The position numbers and the translations under genes are program-made. A DNA stretch of 64,000 bases from DASYTH01 sp035762905. Lineage in GTDB: Bacteria; Actinomycetota; Actinomycetes; Mycobacteriales; Pseudonocardiaceae. Each line of letters starts with the position of its first letter. Within the stretch, counting starts at the first letter, position 1. The notes beneath the pieces are model-generated. The model was not told the origin of the DNA. It saw only the letters and a program-made list of their open reading frames with translations, and searched no databases. This document shows positions 24,170 to 33,375 of this stretch, piece by piece. The DNA lies in contig NZ_DASUCC010000156.1 of assembly GCF_035762905.1 (NCBI RefSeq), positions 28,992-92,991 on the forward strand, given 5' to 3'.

Positions 24170-25380
24170 TGTCCGATCCCTGGTCGCTGTCCGAGAACCT
24201 CGCACGGATCCGCAAAGCGCGTGACCTGTCTCAGGAGCAGCTCGCCGCGGCGGCCGGCGTCGCGGTCGACACGGTGGCCCGGATCGAGCGCGCCGAGCGG
24301 CGGACCACCCGGCCGTCCACTGTGCACAAGTTGGCCGGAGCTCTGGGAGTCACGCCGAGCGTGCTGCTCGGCATCCAGCAGCCGGTCGGGACGGTCAGGG
24401 TCGATGTCGGCGACCTTCGCAGAGCCGTCACCGCGACCGAGCACATTGCCGGCCTCGTCGAGTTCACCGAGCGCGCCGAGGTCATTCCCGTCGAGGTGCT
24501 CACCGACATGGCGCGTCGCGCCTGGCAGGCCTACGTGGATGGCCGCCATGCCGAGCTGTTGTGCGTGCTGCCGCCTCTGCTCATCGACATCCTCCGGTTC
24601 GCCCATTCGCATCAGGGTGACGATCGGGCCGCCGCGCACCGGGTGCAGTCCGCCGCATACCGCTTGGCCGCCGGCGTCGCCGGACGGTTCGATCTCGACG
24701 ACCTAGCGTGGACCGCCGCCGAGCGTGCCGTGCAGGCCGCTGGTAGCTCCGACGCACCCGATCTCCAGACCGCGATCTCGGTGCGGTATCTCGTGTGGAC
24801 CCTCGTTCGGCAGGGCCGTGCCGAGGAGGCCGAGCAGGTTGCGGTGAAGGCGGCGGAGCGGGTCGAGCCCGGCCTGCTGGATCCCGAACAGCATCGAGTC
24901 GGTGTGTTCGGCAACCTGATGTTCAATGCGGCGGCCGCCGCGATCCGGTCCGGCAATGGCGGGCGGGCCGGGGACCTGCTCGCCGTTGCCCAGTCCGCGG
25001 CGGTGCGGTTCGGGCGGGACCACAGTTCAGAGGCAGCGATCTTCGGGCCGAGGGTTGCCGCGTTCCAGGCAGTTGAGCAGGCCGTGCGGCTCGGCGACTC
25101 CGAGGCCGCACTGCGTCTCGCGGAGCGCACTCCGACGACACGGGGCGAGGTGCCGGCGTTCTGGGAAGCCGGCCACCGGCTCATGCTCGCGGCCGCATCG
25201 GCTGACTTGCGTGCTGACCGACGAGCGCCCGCCTACCTGGCGGAAGCGCGGGCGATAGCTCCGGAATGGGTGCGGTACCAACCTCTTGGTGCGGGGACGA
25301 TGCGGATTCTTGCCGACCGCGCGACCAGGCGGCGTGGGTTGCTGTTCGCCGTCCTTGCGACGCACTACGGCGTCATTTAG
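24169..25380 (+). CDS. XRE-family regulator with a TPR-like C-terminal domain
   Basis: A 403-residue regulator. The N-terminal HTH_3 (NLARIRKARDLSQEQLAAAA, then GVAVDTVARIERAERRTTRP) is followed by a long helical region (about residues 80-390) with repeated helix pairs such as AAAHRVQSAAYRLAAGVAGR, typical of the TPR-like sensor domains in actinobacterial XRE regulators. It is translationally coupled to the NUDIX gene, so it may respond to or control a nucleotide-derived signal. Confidence 0.85.
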   Translation: MSDPWSLSENLARIRKARDLSQEQLAAAAGVAVDTVARIERAERRTTRPSTVHKLAGALGVTPSVLLGIQQPVGTVRVDVGDLRRAVTATEHIAGLVEFTERAEVIPVEVLTDMARRAWQAYVDGRHAELLCVLPPLLIDILRFAHSHQGDDRAAAHRVQSAAYRLAAGVAGRFDLDDLAWTAAERAVQAAGSSDAPDLQTAISVRYLVWTLVRQGRAEEAEQVAVKAAERVEPGLLDPEQHRVGVFGNLMFNAAAAAIRSGNGGRAGDLLAVAQSAAVRFGRDHSSEAAIFGPRVAAFQAVEQAVRLGDSEAALRLAERTPTTRGEVPAFWEAGHRLMLAAASADLRADRRAPAYLAEARAIAPEWVRYQPLGAGTMRILADRATRRRGLLFAVLATHYGVI

Positions 25381-25411
25381 TCCCGGTTTGTCCCGCGGGG
25401 CTGCGCTGGGG

Positions 25412-26113
25412 TCAGGTGGGGAGGTCGACCGTGGTGCGTTCGGTGGTGCGGTGGGAGGGGAGGGTGGCGGGGTCCGGGTTGGTGATGTGGACGAGGGAGG
25501 CGCCTGCGGCGAGGGGGGTCAGGAACGCTTCCAGGAGGCCGGTGGGGATGGTCCAGTCGCGGGTGGACAGGATCCGGGAGGCGCGGGTGAGGGCGAGGGC
25601 GGTGGCGCGGGATCGGGCCTGCGACAGAGTTTCGGAGACGGGGGTGCCGGCGAGGGCGGGAGTCGAGTCCGGGACCGGGACGACGGGGAGGAAATCGTCG
25701 GCGTGGATGCGGCATTCGGCGATGTAGTCGAGGGTGCCGTCGGGTGGGGTGCCGAGGTCGCGGCCCATGGGGTCGAGGGAGGCGATGACGGCGACCTCGG
25801 TGGGCGGGATCGGTGCACCAGGGGGAAGGAAGGTGAGGCGGGCGGGGCCGGTGGTGATGTTGGCGCCGCACCACCAGGCGCCAAGGAGGATGCCGGCGGT
25901 CTGCCAGTGGGCGGGGAGCAGGACGGCGATGTCGGTCCCCGGCCCGACATCGTGTTCGTCGGCCAGCCAGTTGGCCGTCTTGGCCGCCCAGTTTCCCAGT
26001 GTGGCAACGGAAAGCTCGACGCGGGTGCCGGCGGCGTCGTCGTAGTGGGTGATCAGGGGGCGGGCCGGCGCGGTGTTCAGCAGCGGGCGGAGCAGGGCCT
26101 CGGTGATGCTCAA
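25412..26113 (-). CDS. TIGR03089 family protein
   Basis: A 233-residue protein related to the N-terminal part of acyl-adenylating enzymes (for example WLADEHDVGPGTDIAVLLPA) but far too short for an active AMP ligase. TIGR03089 is an actinobacterial family of unknown role, the counterpart of Rv3268. The TTG at 26113 is chosen because GGGAG lies about 6 nt upstream. It is the last gene of an operon behind two LCP genes, 23 bp after the nearer one, which suggests a role in wall assembly. Confidence 0.8.
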   Translation of the reverse strand: MSITEALLRPLLNTAPARPLITHYDDAAGTRVELSVATLGNWAAKTANWLADEHDVGPGTDIAVLLPAHWQTAGILLGAWWCGANITTGPARLTFLPPGAPIPPTEVAVIASLDPMGRDLGTPPDGTLDYIAECRIHADDFLPVVPVPDSTPALAGTPVSETLSQARSRATALALTRASRILSTRDWTIPTGLLEAFLTPLAAGASLVHITNPDPATLPSHRTTERTTVDLPT

Positions 26114-26136
26114 CGACGCTCCCGGTACACAGAGTC

Positions 26137-27405
26137 TCAGTCGATGCAGGGCACCGCTGCGGCGCGCGCGACGGCGGAGCCATTCAACGCCAACGGCTGC
26201 GGGCCGCGCAGACCGGGTGGACCGGTGGGGGGTACGACCGGGCTGGGCATGGGTGGCCGGGCCCCGGAGATGAGTTGGGCGATGTAGCTGTGCACGGCCG
26301 GAATGTCCACGGTGATGATGCTCTGGCCGCGGTCGTTGCGGGCGCCGACGCCGGTGACCGGGATGGTGACGAACTCGACCGCGCCGGATGCCAGCGCCTG
26401 GGCCTGGTTGACCAGGTCCAGGAAGTGCAGGCCCGGGTCCATCACCACGGTCTTGGACACCGCGTCGGACAGTTCGTTGAGCTTGCCGGTGTCGGTGAGC
26501 ATCCCGCCGGAGAGCACCTTGTTGATCGCCGAGGACAGGAACACCTGCTGGCGCACGATCCGGTCCAGGTCGCCGCGCGGCAGGTTGTTGCGCTGCCGGA
26601 CGAACGACACCGCGTCGGCGCCGCGCACGGTCTGCGTTCCGCGGCGGAAGTTGGCGCCCGAGTCGGTGTCGCTCGTGGCCTGCTTGAGGCACACCTCCAC
26701 GCCGTCGATGGCCTTGGTGAGCAGGTAGAACCCGTACAGCGTGATCTCGGCGTAGTGGTCGATGCGCACCCCGGTCAGGCCCTGCACCGCCCCGATCAGC
26801 GCGCTGCGCCCGGCGCTGTCGGAGTCCCGCTCGATCTTCTTGCGGTCCTTCTCGCCGGCCCGCACCATGTCCTCGGCCGCCCTGGCCTTGGTCACGCCGA
26901 ACGCGCCGTTGATCTTCTCCTCGCGCCAGTTCGGTACCGGCACGTAGGTGTCCCGCGGGATCGAGACGGCATACCCCTTGGCGCCGTTGCGCGGGAACCG
27001 CACCAGGATCAGCGTGTCGGTGTTGAGCGTCTCGGTGGCCTCGGTGCGCAGCTCCTTGAGCAGCTTCAGCGGCAGCGGGTTGCCCTGCAGATCGGTCCGG
27101 GTGTCGCTGCCGACGATCAGGATGTCGTTGGCCCCGTCGTCCACGGCCGGCGCATCGGCCTGCTCCTGCGCCTCGGCCAGCGCGTCGGTGGTGTTGACGC
27201 TGTCCTGCAGCTGGTCGACCTTCACGTCCACCAGCGCGGTGGCGGCGAGCACCGCTGCGGAGAACAACCCGATCAGTACCCGAACGGAGATCAGCAGCAC
27301 CCGTGGGCCGCGCCGGCGCCGGGGCGGGGGCGGGGGCGGGGGCAGCTCGTCGGGGTCGAACGAGCCGGCGACCGAGACGATGTCCGTCGGCCCGTCCTCA
27401 CTCAT
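26137..27405 (-). CDS. LCP (LytR-CpsA-Psr) family glycopolymer ligase
   Basis: A 422-residue membrane protein with a Pro-rich cytoplasmic start, one transmembrane segment (about residues 36-58) and an extracellular LCP domain. Signatures are ILIVGSDTRTD, NTDTLILVRF, SIPRDTYVPV, INGAFG and FVRQRNNLPRGDLDRI. LCP proteins transfer lipid-linked polymers such as arabinogalactan to peptidoglycan. It corresponds to Rv3267 (Lcp1) in position. GGAGG lies 7 nt before the ATG. It follows a second LCP gene by 43 bp. Four Cys are few, and the C terminus is disordered. Confidence 0.9.
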   Translation of the reverse strand: MSEDGPTDIVSVAGSFDPDELPPPPPPPRRRRGPRVLLISVRVLIGLFSAAVLAATALVDVKVDQLQDSVNTTDALAEAQEQADAPAVDDGANDILIVGSDTRTDLQGNPLPLKLLKELRTEATETLNTDTLILVRFPRNGAKGYAVSIPRDTYVPVPNWREEKINGAFGVTKARAAEDMVRAGEKDRKKIERDSDSAGRSALIGAVQGLTGVRIDHYAEITLYGFYLLTKAIDGVEVCLKQATSDTDSGANFRRGTQTVRGADAVSFVRQRNNLPRGDLDRIVRQQVFLSSAINKVLSGGMLTDTGKLNELSDAVSKTVVMDPGLHFLDLVNQAQALASGAVEFVTIPVTGVGARNDRGQSIITVDIPAVHSYIAQLISGARPPMPSPVVPPTGPPGLRGPQPLALNGSAVARAAAVPCID

Positions 27406-27448
27406 TTGCCCACCTCCGCTCCCTCCATCAGGTTAGCCGGGGTGGACG

Positions 27449-29140
27449 TTAGTTCACGCAGGTGAGACTGCCTGCCACGATCGGGGACGGTAGGACGGGC
27501 TCGGTAGTGGTAGGTGTACTCGGTGTGGTCGGCTGGCGCAGCACCTTGCCCTGGGCCGAGCCGGACGGGTAGTCGCTGCCGAGCAGCACCCGGACCCGGC
27601 CGGCCGGCAGGCTCAGGTCCATCTCCAGCCCGAACTGCCGGCCGAGCGCACTGGCCACCAGCTGCGCGCTGTACTGCTCGCCGGACGCGTACCTGATCAC
27701 GGTGACCGCCTGCGCCGGCGACTCGGCGATCTCGCCGCGCCGGAAGCCCTGACCCACCAGCCGGTCCGCAACGGTGGCGGCCAGGCCGGCGGTCCCGGAG
27801 CCGTTGCGCACGTCGACGGTGATCGACGACGGCTGTTGGAGCGGCGGCGGGTCGAACTCGGAGGGGCCGGCCCGGGGCGGCACCTGGGTGGGGGTGGTGC
27901 GGGACGGGCGCGTCGTGGTGGTGGTGGATCCGGACGGTGGGGTGAAGTCCGGCCTCGCCGACGGCTCGGCCCCCGCCCCGGCCGCCCCGACCAGCCCGGC
28001 CACGAACTGGTGCACCTCGGCCGGATCGACCCGGATCACGTCCGCGCCGCCGATCTTGGCGGCGCCCTGGGTGGGGATCGTGTAGAAGTCGATGTTGCCG
28101 CTGGTCAAACCCTGCATCTGGGCGGCGAAGGTGAACAGCTCCCAGCCGTTGCTGAGCACCACCGACCGCTGCACGGCGCCGACCAGCTCGCGGATCTTGG
28201 CCGGGCTGGTCAGCATGTCGGCGGAGAGCACCTTGTCGGCCAGCGCGCCGAGGAACACCTGCTGGCGCACGATCCGGTCCAGGTCGCCGTTGGGCAGCTC
28301 GTACCGCTGGCGCACGAACGCGAGCGCGGCCGCCCCCTCCACGGTCTGCCGCCCGGCCGGGAAGTTCGCCCCGGACCGCCGCTCGTCCACCGCCTCGTTC
28401 AGGCACACCTCGACGCCGCCGATGGCCTTGGTGATCTCGTAGAAGCTGGCCAGGTTGACCTCGGCGTACCGGTCGATGGTGACCGCCTTGCCGATCAGCG
28501 TCTCGATCGTCTCGATCAGGTTGCGCCGGCCGACCGTGGCCGCCTGCGTCTCGAGCGCTTTGCGGTCCGAGATGGTCCTGGCCAGGTCGCGCCGGGCGTC
28601 GTTGTAGGCGTAGGCGAACGCCGAGTTCAGCTTGTGCCTGCCGAACCCGCCGGCCAGCTGGACCCACGAGTCGCGCGGGAACGAGATGGCCACCGCCCGG
28701 GTCCCGTCCACCGGGATGTGCACCAGGATCATCGTGTCGGTGTTGCGCTCGCCCTCGTTCACACCGGCGTGCAGCATGTCCATCACTTCGCGGGGCAACG
28801 GGTTGCCGTTGGCGTCGGTGCGGCTGTCCATGCCGACCAGCAGCATGTCGACGGCCCCGTCGAGCGGGATTCGGGTGTCGGCCACCTCGTGGTCGATCAC
28901 GTCGGTGGTGACGGTCGTCCCCGAGAGGTCACCGACCGTCCACCAGGCGTAACCGGTCGTGGCGAGCACGGCGGCCGACACCACGGCGGACATCGCCCGG
29001 CCGGTGCCGAGGCCGACGGAACGCAGCAGGTTGCCGCGGGGCGGCGGCGACGCTAACGGGGGCTCCGGATCGGGCGTGACCTCGGGCTCGGCGGGCGGCG
29101 TTTCGCCAGACCCGTCCGTGTCGTCCGAACGCTCGTCCAC
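27449..29140 (-). CDS. LCP family ligase with a C-terminal LytR_C domain
   Basis: A 563-residue protein: acidic Pro-rich start, one transmembrane helix, LCP domain (MLLVGMDSRTDANGNPLP, NTDTMILVHIP, SFPRDSWVQL, FVRQRYELPNGDLDRI), a Thr/Pro linker, then a LytR_C domain (VRNGSGTAGLAATVADRLVGQGF). It is the first gene of the LCP operon and diverges from rmlB. GTG 29140 is favoured by GGGGAGAG just upstream. The alternative GTG at 29164 has a TAGGCT box 9 nt upstream and could be leaderless. Confidence 0.88.
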   Translation of the reverse strand: MDERSDDTDGSGETPPAEPEVTPDPEPPLASPPPRGNLLRSVGLGTGRAMSAVVSAAVLATTGYAWWTVGDLSGTTVTTDVIDHEVADTRIPLDGAVDMLLVGMDSRTDANGNPLPREVMDMLHAGVNEGERNTDTMILVHIPVDGTRAVAISFPRDSWVQLAGGFGRHKLNSAFAYAYNDARRDLARTISDRKALETQAATVGRRNLIETIETLIGKAVTIDRYAEVNLASFYEITKAIGGVEVCLNEAVDERRSGANFPAGRQTVEGAAALAFVRQRYELPNGDLDRIVRQQVFLGALADKVLSADMLTSPAKIRELVGAVQRSVVLSNGWELFTFAAQMQGLTSGNIDFYTIPTQGAAKIGGADVIRVDPAEVHQFVAGLVGAAGAGAEPSARPDFTPPSGSTTTTTRPSRTTPTQVPPRAGPSEFDPPPLQQPSSITVDVRNGSGTAGLAATVADRLVGQGFRRGEIAESPAQAVTVIRYASGEQYSAQLVASALGRQFGLEMDLSLPAGRVRVLLGSDYPSGSAQGKVLRQPTTPSTPTTTEPVLPSPIVAGSLTCVN

Positions 29141-29265
29141 GCGCTCTCCCCATCCCCGGTCCACCCGGTTGCCAGCCTACTGACCGCCGTGTTAAGGCGC
29201 TGCTATTCGTTTCTACGCAGCCGCGCCCGTCCGGGTTTGGTGCCGGGCGTGAAACACTCACGGCC

Positions 29266-30258
29266 ATGCGAGTGTTGGTCACCGGCGGTGCCGGGTTCAT
29301 CGGATCGAACTACGTGCGGCAGGCCCTGACCGGGGCTTACCCCGCGCTGGCCGATGCCGAGCTGGTCGTGCTGGACAAGCTCACCTACGCCGGGAACCTG
29401 GCGAATCTGGCACCGGTCGCGGACAGCCCGCGGCTGCGGTTCGTCCGCGGCGACGTGTGCGACGCCACCCTGGTGGCCGACCTGATGCGCGGAACCGACC
29501 TGGTGGTGCACTTCGCCGCCGAATCGCATGTGGACCGGTCGATCCAGGGCGCGGCGGACTTCGTGCTGACCAACGTGGTCGGCACCCAGACGCTGCTGCA
29601 GGCCGCGCTGGACGCCGGGGTGGGCAAGTTCGTGCACGTGTCCACCGATGAGGTCTACGGCTCGATCGAGCACGGCTCGTGGTCGGAGGATCACGTGCTG
29701 GAGCCGAACTCCCCGTACTCGGCGTCGAAGGCGGCCTCGGACCTGTTGGCCCGCTCGTTCCACCGCACGCACGAGCTGCCGGTGTGCATCACCCGGTGCT
29801 CGAACAACTATGGGCCGTACCAGTTCCCGGAGAAGGTGATCCCGCTGTTCGTGACCAACCTCATGGACGGCAAGAAGATCCCGCTCTACGGCGACGGGCT
29901 CAACGTGCGGGACTGGCTGCACGTGGACGACCACTGCCAGGGCATCGCGCTGGTCGCCGAGAAGGGCCGGCCGGGGCAGATCTACAACATCGGCGGTGGC
30001 GTCGAGCTGACCAACCGGGAGCTGACCGACCGGCTGTTGGCCGCGCTGGACGCCGACGAGTCGATGATCCAGCCGGTGATCGACCGCAAGGCGCACGACC
30101 GGCGGTACTCGCTGGACATCACCAAGATCAGCGACGAGCTAGGTTACCGGCCGCTGGTGTCGTTCGAGGAGGGACTGGCCGGCACCGTGCGGTGGTACCA
30201 GGACAACCGGCACTGGTGGGAGCCGCTGAAGGAGTCCGCGGCCGTTCCGGAGGGCTGA
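29266..30258 (+). CDS. rmlB: dTDP-glucose 4,6-dehydratase
   Basis: RmlB makes dTDP-4-keto-6-deoxyglucose, the second step to dTDP-L-rhamnose. The 330-residue extended SDR has the Rossmann motif GGAGFIGSNYV, the STDEVYG segment and the catalytic SPYSASKAASD (Tyr-x-x-x-Lys), plus NNYGPYQFPEKVIPLF, which is typical of the family. rmlD follows by one base. rmlA and rmlC are not in this window. Confidence 0.95.
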   Translation: MRVLVTGGAGFIGSNYVRQALTGAYPALADAELVVLDKLTYAGNLANLAPVADSPRLRFVRGDVCDATLVADLMRGTDLVVHFAAESHVDRSIQGAADFVLTNVVGTQTLLQAALDAGVGKFVHVSTDEVYGSIEHGSWSEDHVLEPNSPYSASKAASDLLARSFHRTHELPVCITRCSNNYGPYQFPEKVIPLFVTNLMDGKKIPLYGDGLNVRDWLHVDDHCQGIALVAEKGRPGQIYNIGGGVELTNRELTDRLLAALDADESMIQPVIDRKAHDRRYSLDITKISDELGYRPLVSFEEGLAGTVRWYQDNRHWWEPLKESAAVPEG

Positions 30259-30259
30259 C

Positions 30260-31186
30260 ATGACGACCGGAGGCATCGCCGTCCTGGTACCGGGCGGAAC
30301 CGGGCAGCTCGGCCGGGAGTTGGTCGCGCGGGCCCCTGCGGGCGTCCGGATGCACGCCCCTGGCCGCGCCGAGCTGGACCTGACCCAGGCCGGCGCCGTG
30401 ATCGAGGCGGTCACCGCGCTCGCCGAGCAGGCCGGTGCGGACGGCCTGGCCCCCATCGTGATCAACGCCGCCGCCTACACCGCCGTGGACGCCGCCGAGA
30501 CCGACCAGGCCCGGGCGTTCGCGCTCAACGCCGACGGTCCCCGGGTGCTCGCCGCGGCCTGCTCCTCGCACCGGGTGCCGCTGCTGCACTTATCGACCGA
30601 CTACGTCTTCGCGGGCGAGGCCGACCGGCCGTACCGGGTCACCGATCCGGTCGAGCCGCGCTCGATCTACGGCCTGACCAAGTTGGCCGGCGAGGACGCG
30701 GTGCTCGGCTCCGGTGCCAGCGGCTGGGTGGTCCGGACCTCCTGGCTCTACGGCGCGTACGGCCCCAACTTCGTCCGGACCATCATCCGGCTGGCCGACG
30801 AACGGGACGCACTGTCCGTTGTGGACGATCAGCGCGGATCGCCGACCTGGACCGGTGACCTGGCCGACGGTCTGTTCGAGCTGGCCGCCCGGATCACCTC
30901 CGGGCAGGCGCCCGGGGCGCGGTTGCTGCACTGCACGAACGCTGGCGAGACCACCTGGTACGGCTTCGCCCGGGCGGTGTTGGAGGAGTTGGGCACCGAC
31001 CCGGACCGGGTACGGCCGTGCAAGACCGGGGACGCACCGCGCCCCGCTCGGCGGCCGGCGTATTCCGTGCTGGCCAACGACTCCTGGACCGAGGCCGGGC
31101 TGAGCCCGTTGCGGGACTGGCGGTCGGCGCTGACCGAGGCGTTTCCGTCAGTCGAACACCAGCAGCGAGCGGGCACCCACTCCTGA
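30260..31186 (+). CDS. rmlD: dTDP-4-dehydrorhamnose reductase
   Basis: RmlD reduces dTDP-4-keto-rhamnose to dTDP-L-rhamnose. The 308-residue protein has VLVPGGTGQLGRELV, VINAAAYTAVDAAE, STDYVFAGEADRPYRVTD and YGLTKLAGED, all diagnostic. Rhamnose is needed for the arabinogalactan linker, and wbbL lies about 8 kb downstream. The 3' end overlaps a convergent dehydrogenase gene by 39 bp. Confidence 0.94.
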   Translation: MTTGGIAVLVPGGTGQLGRELVARAPAGVRMHAPGRAELDLTQAGAVIEAVTALAEQAGADGLAPIVINAAAYTAVDAAETDQARAFALNADGPRVLAAACSSHRVPLLHLSTDYVFAGEADRPYRVTDPVEPRSIYGLTKLAGEDAVLGSGASGWVVRTSWLYGAYGPNFVRTIIRLADERDALSVVDDQRGSPTWTGDLADGLFELAARITSGQAPGARLLHCTNAGETTWYGFARAVLEELGTDPDRVRPCKTGDAPRPARRPAYSVLANDSWTEAGLSPLRDWRSALTEAFPSVEHQQRAGTHS

Positions 31187-32230
31187 CTCCATCCGGCGGA
31201 ACGCCGCGCCCACCTCGGACAGCCCGATTCGGTGTGACACCAGGGGTTCCAGGTCCAGGTGGCCGAGGCCGATCTGCTCGGCCAGCCACGGAACGTCCCG
31301 GTCGGCGTCCCCCGAGCCGTACACCGACACCGAGATCGTGCGGGCGAAGTGGTACAGCTCCAGCGCGCTGATGCTGACCGCGTCGTCGATGCGGCCGACG
31401 CCGACCACGGTGACGTTGCCGCCGCGGCGCACCGCCGACCAGGCGGCGCGGATCGTGACCGCGCGGCCGACGCACTCGAAGGCGTGGTCGGCGCCGCGGC
31501 CGCCGGTCAGTGCCCGGATCGCCTTGTGCTGGGTGTCCGAAGCCGGCACGAAGTGCGTGGCGCCTGCGGCGATCGCGATCTTCTCCTTCTCCGGCGAGAC
31601 ATCGACGGCGATGATCGGTCCGGCGCCGGTGAGCCGGGCGCCGGCGATCGCGGACAGGCCGACGCCGCCGAGGCCGATCACGACGACCGACTCGCCGGGC
31701 CGCACCCGGGCGGTGTTGCGCACCGCGCCGACGCCGGTGAGCACCGCACAACCCAGCAGCGCGGCCAGGTCCAGCGGAACGCCGTCGGCAAGCGGGACCA
31801 TGGCCGCCTCGGACAGCACGACCTCCTCGGCGAAGGCACCGACGCCGAGCGCGAGGTGGGTGCCGGTGCCGTCCGACAGGGTGCCGCCGGGCAGGCTGGC
31901 GATGCCCTCGACCGCCTTGCACAGGTAGGGCTGGCCGGCCAGGCAGAACCAGCAGCGCCGGCACGGCGGCGCCCAGTTGATCACGACCCGGTCGCCGGGA
32001 GCGACCCGGGTGACGTCCGGGCCCACCTCGGCCACCACGCCGGACGCCTCGTGCCCGAGCACCAGCGGGAAGGACGGCCGCAGCGTGCCGTTGACCATGG
32101 ACAGGTCGGAGTGGCAGATGCCGGCGGCGGCCACCCGGACCCGGACCTGGCCGGCGCCCGGCCCGGGCAGGCTCAGGTCCCTGATCTCGATCTCCGCGTC
32201 AGCGCCGGAAACCACCGCCGCAGCAACCAC
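31148..32230 (-). CDS. zinc-dependent alcohol dehydrogenase (MDR family)
   Basis: A 360-residue medium-chain dehydrogenase. Catalytic zinc ligands are in GICHSDL and LGHEASG; the structural zinc loop is CRRCWFCLAGQPYLC; the NAD site is VVIGLGGVGLSAIAGA. The overall pattern resembles mycothiol- or class III-type alcohol dehydrogenases, but substrate specificity cannot be assigned. It starts 2 bp after the upstream glycosyltransferase stop, so it is the tail of that minus-strand operon. Confidence 0.88.
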   Translation of the reverse strand: MVAAAVVSGADAEIEIRDLSLPGPGAGQVRVRVAAAGICHSDLSMVNGTLRPSFPLVLGHEASGVVAEVGPDVTRVAPGDRVVINWAPPCRRCWFCLAGQPYLCKAVEGIASLPGGTLSDGTGTHLALGVGAFAEEVVLSEAAMVPLADGVPLDLAALLGCAVLTGVGAVRNTARVRPGESVVVIGLGGVGLSAIAGARLTGAGPIIAVDVSPEKEKIAIAAGATHFVPASDTQHKAIRALTGGRGADHAFECVGRAVTIRAAWSAVRRGGNVTVVGVGRIDDAVSISALELYHFARTISVSVYGSGDADRDVPWLAEQIGLGHLDLEPLVSHRIGLSEVGAAFRRMESGVGARSLLVFD

Positions 32231-32232
32231 AG

Positions 32233-33375
32233 TTACCTCCCGCTGTCGGTCCTACCCCGTCTGGACGATGCGTCGATCGCCCGGCGATACGCGGCGACGG
32301 TGAGCTCCGCGCACCGGTGCCAGGTGAACCCGCCGGCATGCGCCCGTCGGGTGGCGAGGGCGGACAGGGTCAGCGGCTGCTCCAGCGCCGCCGTGATCGC
32401 CGCGCCCATGGCCTCGCTGTCGCCGAACGGAACCAGGCTGGCGTGCCCGCCGGCCACCTCGCGCAGCGCCGGCAGGTCGGTGCACACCACCGGCACGTCC
32501 GAGGCCAGCGCCTCCAGCACGGGCAGGCCGAAGCCCTCGTCCCGGGACGGCAGCACCAGCGCGGACGCGCCGGCCACGACGCTGCGCAGGTCCACATCGG
32601 ACAGATAGCCGACGGCCCGGACCCGGTCCCGGGTACCGCCGGCGTGCCCGGGGCCGACCAGCACCAGCGGCGGCAGGTCGGGGCGTGCCTCGTGCGCCTT
32701 GAGCAACCAGTCCAACGCCTTACGCGGCCCGGCGGCGCCGACGAACAGCAGATACTCCGCGGGCAGTCCGACCCGTTTGGCCAGCGCCTCGCTCGGCGGC
32801 CGGGCGGTGAACCAGGCCGGGTCCACCCCGAGCGGGGTCACCACGATCTTGTCGGCCGGCACGTCCAGCCGCTCCGCCACCGTGTCGGCCACGGCCCGGG
32901 TCGGAGTGCACACCACCGCCGCCCGACGCACCGAGAGCCGGACCAGTTCGGGCAGCCGCGCGTCGCTCGGCGGCAGATCGTCCGGCGCGTCGAGGAAGGC
33001 GAGGTCGTGGATGGTGACCACGCCGGCCGCCCTGGCCGCCGCGGGCAACACGAAGTTGGTGCCGTGCACCACATCGGTGAACCCGGCGAACAACTCGACC
33101 GGCGGGAACGGGCCGCGCAGCCAGCAGGCGCGCAGCAACCTGGCCGGCACCGGCATGCCACGCGCCTGCGAGCCGTGCGGCAGCACGGTGCGCAGCCGGC
33201 GCCAGCCGCGCAGCGTGAACGCCACCGCCCGCATGTCCACATCGGACAGTGAGGCCAGCTCCTCGGTGAGCGCCGCGGTGTACCGGCCGACTCCGGTACG
33301 CGCGCCGAGCAGTGGCGTGCCGTCGAGCAGCACGCGCAGTGCGGGGCGGCGGTGGGACCGGCCGGGTCTACTCAT
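32233..33375 (-). CDS. GT4-family glycosyltransferase
   Basis: A 380-residue GT-B enzyme. Landmarks are GARTGVGRYTAALTEEL, VVHGTNFVLPAAAR, VVTIHDLAFLDAP, TPLGVDPAWF, LLFVGAAGPRKALDWLL and the nucleotide-sugar motif PSRDEGFGLPVLEALASDVPVV, all typical of GT4. The ATG at 33375 lies within the end of the upstream gene (8-bp overlap). The sugar and acceptor are unknown; the setting suggests a wall polysaccharide. Confidence 0.9.
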   Translation of the reverse strand: MSRPGRSHRRPALRVLLDGTPLLGARTGVGRYTAALTEELASLSDVDMRAVAFTLRGWRRLRTVLPHGSQARGMPVPARLLRACWLRGPFPPVELFAGFTDVVHGTNFVLPAAARAAGVVTIHDLAFLDAPDDLPPSDARLPELVRLSVRRAAVVCTPTRAVADTVAERLDVPADKIVVTPLGVDPAWFTARPPSEALAKRVGLPAEYLLFVGAAGPRKALDWLLKAHEARPDLPPLVLVGPGHAGGTRDRVRAVGYLSDVDLRSVVAGASALVLPSRDEGFGLPVLEALASDVPVVCTDLPALREVAGGHASLVPFGDSEAMGAAITAALEQPLTLSALATRRAHAGGFTWHRCAELTVAAYRRAIDASSRRGRTDSGR

